From assembly GCA_009693225.1 (NCBI GenBank), contig SHXP01000118.1, positions 1-7,142 of the forward strand: a DNA stretch of 7,142 bases, given 5' to 3'. This stretch comes from Limnohabitans sp. GTDB lineage: Bacteria > Pseudomonadota > Gammaproteobacteria > Burkholderiales > Burkholderiaceae_C. The translations under genes were made by a program, and so were the position numbers. The first letter of the stretch is position 1. Each line of letters opens with the position of its first letter. The notes below the pieces were generated by a model that made no database searches, was not told the DNA's origin, and worked only from the letters and a program-made list of their open reading frames with translations. Below, piece after piece: positions 3,406 through 7,142 of the stretch.

Positions 3406-5151
3406 ATGTCCTATCTGGTGCTCGCCCGCAAATACCGTCCCAAATCATTCGAACAACTGGTCGGTCAGTCGCATGTTGTGCAGGCGCTCACCAATGCCTT
3501 GCATTCGCAACGCCTGCACCACGCTTATTTGTTCACCGGCACCCGGGGTGTCGGCAAGACCACGGTGTCGCGCATTCTGGCCAAGTCGCTCAATTGCGAA
3601 ACCGGCATCACCGACCAGCCCTGCGGCGTCTGTGCCGCTTGCACCGACATCGACGCGGGTCATTTTGTGGATTACACCGAGCTTGACGCGGCATCCAACC
3701 GCAGCGTGGACGAAATCCAGCAACTGCTGGAGCAGGCGGTGTACAAGCCGGTGCAAGGGCGCTTCAAGGTGTTCATGATCGATGAGGTGCACATGCTCAC
3801 CGGCCACGCCTTCAGCGCCATGCTCAAGACGCTGGAGGAGCCGCCCGACTACCTGAAATTTGTGCTGGCCACCACCGACCCGCAGAAAGTACCAGTCACC
3901 GTGCTGTCGCGCTGTCTGCAATTCAATCTGCGCCCCATGGCCGCTGAAACCATCGTCGAGCACTTGCAGCAGGTGCTGCCCGCTGAAAACATCGCCGCAG
4001 ACACCCAGGCCTTGCGTCTGATCGCCCGCGCTGCGCAGGGCTCCATGCGCGACGCCTTGTCGCTCACCGATCAGGCGATTGCCTTCTGCAACGGGCAGTT
4101 GCTGGAGGCCTCTGTGCGAGAAATGCTGGGCAGCGTCGACACCGGCCAAGTGTTCACGCTGATACAGGCGCTGGCCGAAGGCGACGGCCTGAGCGTGGTG
4201 CAAATCTGCGAGCAGTTGCGGGTGATGGGGTTTTCAGCCAGCTCGATGCTGGAGGGAATGTGCATGGTGTTGCAGCGCATGGCGGTCAACCAGACGGTCT
4301 GTTCCACCGCACAGGCCGCGTCCGACCCGGACCCTGACGCGCTGCGCATTGCATCCTTGTCCGGCCTGATGCCCGCGGATGAAACCCAGTTGCTCTACAG
4401 CCTGTGTCTGCACGGACGCGCCGAACTCGGTCTGGCACCCGACGAATTCGCCGCGCTCACCATGGTCTTGCTACGCCTGCTGGCGTTCAAGCCGCAGTCA
4501 ACGGCTGAAAAAAAAACACTGAAAACAGCTGAAGCACCGGCGCTAGCTGTTTCGCCGCCTGTGACGGCAAACAGAATGCCTCAGGTGCCGTCCAGCCCTG
4601 CAGCACCCGCAGTCATGCACGCGCCTGCCCCGCCAAGCCAGCCTGCTGCGCCCGCGCCGGCCACGGCCGCTGTTGCGCCTGACATTGAACAAACACAGTC
4701 CCCCGCAAGCCCCACCGTCCCCGCCAAGACCATGCTCAGCCCTGAGCATGTGCCTGTGGACAATGCCGCAGCTGAGTTGTGGCACGGCCTGGTGGAGCAA
4801 CTGCTGCAAGCCCAGAAAATCCAGGCCATGACGCGTGAGCTGGCGATGCTATCGCAACTGGTCTCACACAAGGATACTGTCTGGACATTGCAGGTCGAGC
4901 GTGAATCGCTGACTTCCAGCGCCAACCTTGAGCGTTTGCAAGCGGCCTTGCGTTCTCTGGGGCAAGAAGTGATATTGAATGTTCAAATCGGCGCTGTCAC
5001 CGACAGCCCGGCCCTGCGCATGGCTCAACGGCAACAGCAGCGTTTGCAGCAAGCCGAGCAGGAGGTGTTGAGCCATCCGCTGGTACGGCAACTCATGCAG
5101 ACATTTGACGCGAAAATCGTCCCCGGTTCCATCAAACCCTCAGCCCCATGA
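3406..5151 (+). CDS. dnaX: DNA polymerase III subunit tau (and probable gamma)
   Basis: 581 residues. Domain I-II is the AAA+ clamp-loader ATPase: start MSYLVLARKYRPKSF, Walker A GTRGVGKT (45-52), zinc module with Cys64, Cys73, Cys76 and Cys79, Walker B FMIDEVHM (123-130), sensor 1 region LATTDPQKVP, arginine-finger SRC (168-170) and sensor 2 GSMRDALS (212-219). Domain III ends near residue 360. A Pro/Ala-rich linker (about 375-445) leads to the C-terminal tau domain (about 455-581), which contacts the polymerase alpha subunit and DnaB helicase. The protein loads the beta sliding clamp and ties leading and lagging polymerases together. Length is shorter than E. coli tau (643 aa) but normal for the family. 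No Shine-Dalgarno precedes ATG 3406. It heads the dnaX-ybaB-recR cluster, 9 bp before ybaB. An A9 run at codons 368-371 probably yields a shorter gamma form. Confidence 0.97.
   Translation: MSYLVLARKYRPKSFEQLVGQSHVVQALTNALHSQRLHHAYLFTGTRGVGKTTVSRILAKSLNCETGITDQPCGVCAACTDIDAGHFVDYTELDAASNRSVDEIQQLLEQAVYKPVQGRFKVFMIDEVHMLTGHAFSAMLKTLEEPPDYLKFVLATTDPQKVPVTVLSRCLQFNLRPMAAETIVEHLQQVLPAENIAADTQALRLIARAAQGSMRDALSLTDQAIAFCNGQLLEASVREMLGSVDTGQVFTLIQALAEGDGLSVVQICEQLRVMGFSASSMLEGMCMVLQRMAVNQTVCSTAQAASDPDPDALRIASLSGLMPADETQLLYSLCLHGRAELGLAPDEFAALTMVLLRLLAFKPQSTAEKKTLKTAEAPALAVSPPVTANRMPQVPSSPAAPAVMHAPAPPSQPAAPAPATAAVAPDIEQTQSPASPTVPAKTMLSPEHVPVDNAAAELWHGLVEQLLQAQKIQAMTRELAMLSQLVSHKDTVWTLQVERESLTSSANLERLQAALRSLGQEVILNVQIGAVTDSPALRMAQRQQQRLQQAEQEVLSHPLVRQLMQTFDAKIVPGSIKPSAP
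4508..4552 (+). promoter_or_regulatory. Predicted programmed frameshift / slippage signal in dnaX (gamma production)
   Basis: Nine A's (4508-4516) place the heptamer A-AAA-AAA (4509-4515) in the correct phase: zero-frame codons are GAA AAA AAA ACA. Seven nt later comes the stem AAACAGCT (4523-4530) / AGCTGTTT (4545-4552), with an inner AGC/GCT pairing (4533-4535 / 4542-4544) after a two-base bulge. A -1 shift adds AAC ACT GAA AAC AGC then TGA (4530-4532), giving about 375 residues. Loss of one A in the transcript gives CAC then TGA, 371 residues. Known precedents are E. coli dnaX (ribosomal -1 shift on A-AAA-AAG with a hairpin) and Thermus dnaX (A9 transcriptional slippage). The truncation would fall just after domain III, as for gamma. 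Confidence 0.7.
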
Positions 5152-5160
5152 AAGAAACAT

Positions 5161-5493
5161 ATGTTTAACAAAGGTCAACTCGCCGGTCTCATGAAACAAG
5201 CCCAGGCGATGCAGGAAAACTTGAAAAAAGCCCAGGATGAACTGGCCTTCATCGAAGTCACCGGCGAGTCCGGTTCGGGCATGGTGCGCGTGCTCATGAC
5301 CTGCAAGCACCAGGTCAAGCGTGTCACCATTGATCCTTCGCTGCTGGCCGATGACAAGGACATGCTGGAAGACCTGATCGCGGCAGCGTTCAACGACGCA
5401 GCACGCAAAGCCGAAGAGACCAGCGAAGCCAAAATGGGCAAATTGACTGGTGGTATGTCGGGCCTGCCCGGCGGTTTGAAACTGCCTTTCTGA
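5161..5493 (+). CDS. ybaB: YbaB/EbfC family nucleoid-associated protein
   Basis: 110 residues, the usual length. The N-terminal helix MFNKGQLAGLMKQAQAMQEN followed by KKAQDELAFIEVTGES is the signature of the family. The central beta part (GMVRVLMTCKHQVKRVTIDP) and the second helix (DLIAAAFNDAARKAEE) complete the tweezer-like dimer fold. The C-terminus is the typical Gly/Met-rich tail (GGMSGLPGGLKLPF). Family members bind DNA as dimers and coat the nucleoid; their exact role in replication or repair is unsettled. It sits 9 bp after dnaX and overlaps recR by one base, the conserved dnaX-ybaB-recR order, which suggests translational coupling. The Shine-Dalgarno (AAAGAAA) is weak, fitting coupling to dnaX translation. 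Confidence 0.95.
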   Translation: MFNKGQLAGLMKQAQAMQENLKKAQDELAFIEVTGESGSGMVRVLMTCKHQVKRVTIDPSLLADDKDMLEDLIAAAFNDAARKAEETSEAKMGKLTGGMSGLPGGLKLPF

Positions 5494-6089
5494 TGCGCGA
5501 TCACAGCGCCCTAGATGGTCTGGTTCAGGCCTTGAAACGGTTGCCGGGCGTGGGGCAACGGTCTGCGTCGCGCATGGCCTTTCATTTGTTGCACCATGAC
5601 CGCGAAGCCGCCATGCTGTTGTCGCAGGCTTTGAGCAATGCGGTCGCTGCCGTCAAGCATTGCCGGCGCTGTCATACCCTGACCGAGTTTGACATTTGCG
5701 GCACGTGCCAGGATTCAGGTCGAGACACCACCCGCTTGTGCGTGGTCGAGACACCCTCAGAACAATCGGCGGTTGAAAGAACACTGGCTTACCAGGGTTT
5801 GTATTTCGTGCTGATGGGCAAACTCAACCCGATCGAAGGCGTGGGGCCGGGCGACATAGGCATGCAAAAACTGATTGAACGCGCCGCTGACGGTGTAGTG
5901 CAGGAAATCATTCTGGCCACCAATTTCACCGCACAGGGCGAGGCGACTGCGCATGCGCTGAGTGATATTTTCAAACGAAAGGGACTGGTGGTGACACGTC
6001 TGGCGCGCGGCGTTCCTGTCGGCAGCGAGCTCGAATTCGTCGATCTGGGCACGATTGCCCACGCGCTTGTCGACAGGCGCAGCACTTAA
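5493..6089 (+). CDS. recR: Recombination mediator protein RecR
   Basis: 198 residues, the family's normal length. In order: helix-hairpin-helix LKRLPGVGQRSASRMAFHLL (14-33) for DNA binding; Cys4 zinc module with Cys57, Cys60, Cys69 and Cys72 (CRRC, CGTC); Toprim domain from about residue 80 (VVETPSE with Glu86; MGKLNPIEGVGPGDIG); and the C-terminal Walker-B-like strand (GSELEFVDLGTIAHAL). With RecO, and RecF at gaps, it helps load RecA on SSB-coated single-stranded DNA for gap repair. Its ATG shares the A of the ybaB stop codon (TGATG), so it is probably translated by re-initiation. All expected residues are present and there is no sign of damage. It is the last gene of the dnaX cluster; no clear terminator follows. 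Confidence 0.97.
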   Translation: MRDHSALDGLVQALKRLPGVGQRSASRMAFHLLHHDREAAMLLSQALSNAVAAVKHCRRCHTLTEFDICGTCQDSGRDTTRLCVVETPSEQSAVERTLAYQGLYFVLMGKLNPIEGVGPGDIGMQKLIERAADGVVQEIILATNFTAQGEATAHALSDIFKRKGLVVTRLARGVPVGSELEFVDLGTIAHALVDRRST

Positions 6090-6111
6090 GTAAACATCTC
6101 GGGGTTTCACC

Positions 6112-6120
6112 AAGGGGGAA
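6112..6120 (+). promoter_or_regulatory. Strong Shine-Dalgarno-like AAGGGGGAA not matched to the real reading frame
   Basis: It is placed 7 nt before ATG 6128, an ideal distance, but that ATG opens a frame (to 6517) that is only a shadow of the substrate-binding protein, which runs in another frame from ATG 6163. It may be a chance purine run, or point to a small upstream frame or a sequence change at the gene's 5' end. Confidence 0.3.
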
Positions 6121-6162
6121 GCTACCGATGCATGACATCGCAGACAGGTCTAAGCTTTGCTC

Positions 6163-7142
6163 ATGTTTTCAAATAGCCACAAGATTTGCTACCAGAGGTT
6201 TGTCAGCAAACGACAGTGGATGCAATGCATGCTGGCGACGACTGCCGCCTTGCTTTGCAGCTCACGCCTTGCGCTCGCCCAGCCTGCCGACAAGATGCGG
6301 GTCAATCTGTTTCTCGACGATGCCTCCAGCCTGGTTCATCTGCCTGTATTGCTGGCACAGCACTTGGGCTATTTCAAGGCCGAGGGCTTGCAGCTTGATG
6401 TGCAGGAGCAAGCCTTTGGTGCAGTCGCTCAGCCGCCAGGCCCCGTCGGGGCTTTGCAGATCTGGTCGGCACCGCTGTTGCAAGGCCTGCAAGCCGGCCG
6501 CGCGCACGAGCCGTTGATGTCGGTGGTTCAAACCGGGCGTACCCCTCAATTGGCCCTGGCTGCTACCCGCAGGGTATTGACCGGCATCAAATCCCTGAAA
6601 GACCTGGAAGGCAAAAAAGTCGGCCTGCTTGAAACCGGTTCGCTGGCACAAATGTGCGTGGATTACTGCGTATTGCTGGCGGGCGGCAATCCTAAAAACA
6701 TCAGCTACGTGGCGCTGGGCAATCCGCTGACTGCCATGGCCGTGCTGCGCGGCGGCGGCATCGATTTCTTATGTGCCAGCGATCCCTTGATTACCTTGCT
6801 GGAAAAGAAAGGCGAGCTTGAGTGCCTGCGCAATTTCCGCTCGCTCAAGGATACCCAGCGCTCTTTCGGCGGCTTGCTCCCTGGAAACAGTTTGCTGGTG
6901 CCGGCCGGCCTGGTTGCCAGCAATCCTGCGGTTTGCCAATCGCTGGTGAATGCAGTGGTGCGCGCCGCCAAATGGTTGAGAACCGCCGGTCCCTCGGACT
7001 TGCTTGGCACCATGCTGGACAGTACTTTTTTAACCGACCGCGCGGTCTACCTGAACGCGGTTGACAATATGCGCGAGAGTTATGCCGTTGACGGAATGTT
7101 GAGTAACGAGTCGTTTGCCATGGCCTTGCGTATCTGCAATAC
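6163..7142 (+). CDS. ABC transporter substrate-binding protein, NMT1/THI5-like (SsuA/TauA-type), 3'-partial
   Basis: 326 residues are visible and the frame is open at the window end. An export signal is evident: n-region VSKRQWMQ, hydrophobic core CMLATTAALLCSS, and probable cleavage after ALA near residue 39. The mature start VNLFLDDASSLVHLPVLLAQ then HLGYFKAEGLQLDVQE is the first lobe of periplasmic type-II binding proteins of the NMT1 superfamily ('LP..LA..LGYFK.EGL.'). Further family marks are GIKSLKDLEGKKVGL, the stretch before NPLTAMAVLRGGGIDF (where 'G.ID' usually contacts the ligand lobe) and VVRAAKWL. Relatives bind nitrate, sulfonates, taurine or pyrimidine precursors; the ligand cannot be told here. 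ATG 6163 is used because a stop lies just upstream in frame and the later ATGs (6220, 6232) would remove the basic n-region, but it has no good Shine-Dalgarno. Permease and ATPase genes may follow outside the window. Confidence 0.85.
   Translation, partial: MFSNSHKICYQRFVSKRQWMQCMLATTAALLCSSRLALAQPADKMRVNLFLDDASSLVHLPVLLAQHLGYFKAEGLQLDVQEQAFGAVAQPPGPVGALQIWSAPLLQGLQAGRAHEPLMSVVQTGRTPQLALAATRRVLTGIKSLKDLEGKKVGLLETGSLAQMCVDYCVLLAGGNPKNISYVALGNPLTAMAVLRGGGIDFLCASDPLITLLEKKGELECLRNFRSLKDTQRSFGGLLPGNSLLVPAGLVASNPAVCQSLVNAVVRAAKWLRTAGPSDLLGTMLDSTFLTDRAVYLNAVDNMRESYAVDGMLSNESFAMALRICN

Noticed and set aside
3287..3778. 163-aa plus-strand ORF covering ffs and the start of dnaX
   Set aside because: It runs across the 4.5S RNA gene and out of frame through the dnaX ATPase domain; its sequence is a low-complexity shadow with no family features.
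3445..4203. 252-aa minus-strand ORF opposite dnaX
   Set aside because: Antisense shadow of a well-conserved gene, rich in His/Gln/Gly from GC-rich codons read backwards, with no recognisable motif.
6128..6517. 129-aa ORF with a good Shine-Dalgarno
   Set aside because: Cys/Arg/Ser-rich shadow of the substrate-binding protein, whose own frame shows a signal peptide and family motifs across the same bases.
1..7142. CRISPR array, tRNA or rRNA genes
   Set aside because: No regularly spaced repeats and no tRNA cloverleaf or rRNA-like sequence seen on either strand; the only stable RNA recognised is the 4.5S RNA.

Overview
The window looks like chromosome of a betaproteobacterium of the order Burkholderiales, probably near Comamonadaceae (Rhodoferax/Polaromonas-like). 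The grounds are the order ffs / dnaX / ybaB / recR, the protein sequences, and moderate-to-high GC with gene-dense coding. The genus is an inference.

Left part (1-1866). It opens with the C-terminal end of an IS481-type transposase. Directly after it lies the broken C-terminal half of a pirin-family gene. That relic has lost its 5' part at the transposase junction, carries a ~99-bp non-coding insertion with terminal inverted repeats and CTAG target duplications (a MITE), and has an in-frame nonsense codon. Removing the insertion plus one CTAG restores the pirin reading frame exactly. Next come an intact flavodoxin-like FMN protein, a frequent pirin neighbour, and an intact DUF599 membrane protein.

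Middle part (1867-3280). This is the relic of an integrated element. It holds a gene-free stretch with several long complementary segments and a strong hairpin, a minus-strand subtilisin-like (S8) protease relic with at least two frameshifts, and a minus-strand tyrosine-recombinase gene cut off before its catalytic domain. The integrase starts 114 bp beyond the 3' end of the 4.5S SRP RNA gene (ffs) and points away from it. That is the usual layout when an island inserts at the end of a small stable RNA gene.

Right part (3281-7142). The housekeeping block is ffs on the minus strand and, divergently, dnaX-ybaB-recR packed as an operon (9-bp gap, then a TGATG overlap). dnaX encodes the tau subunit of DNA polymerase III. 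At the end of domain III it carries a run of nine A's forming an A-AAA-AAA slippery site, followed after 7 nt by an 8-bp (extendable) stem-loop. Slippage in either direction ends translation within six codons, giving a ~371-375-residue gamma-like protein. The window ends inside an exported NMT1/THI5-like ABC-transporter substrate-binding protein.

I see no wholly new multi-gene system. The best leads are the dnaX recoding signal, the MITE caught in the pirin relic, the decayed island next to ffs with its protease relic, and a possible structured RNA at about 2003-2176.
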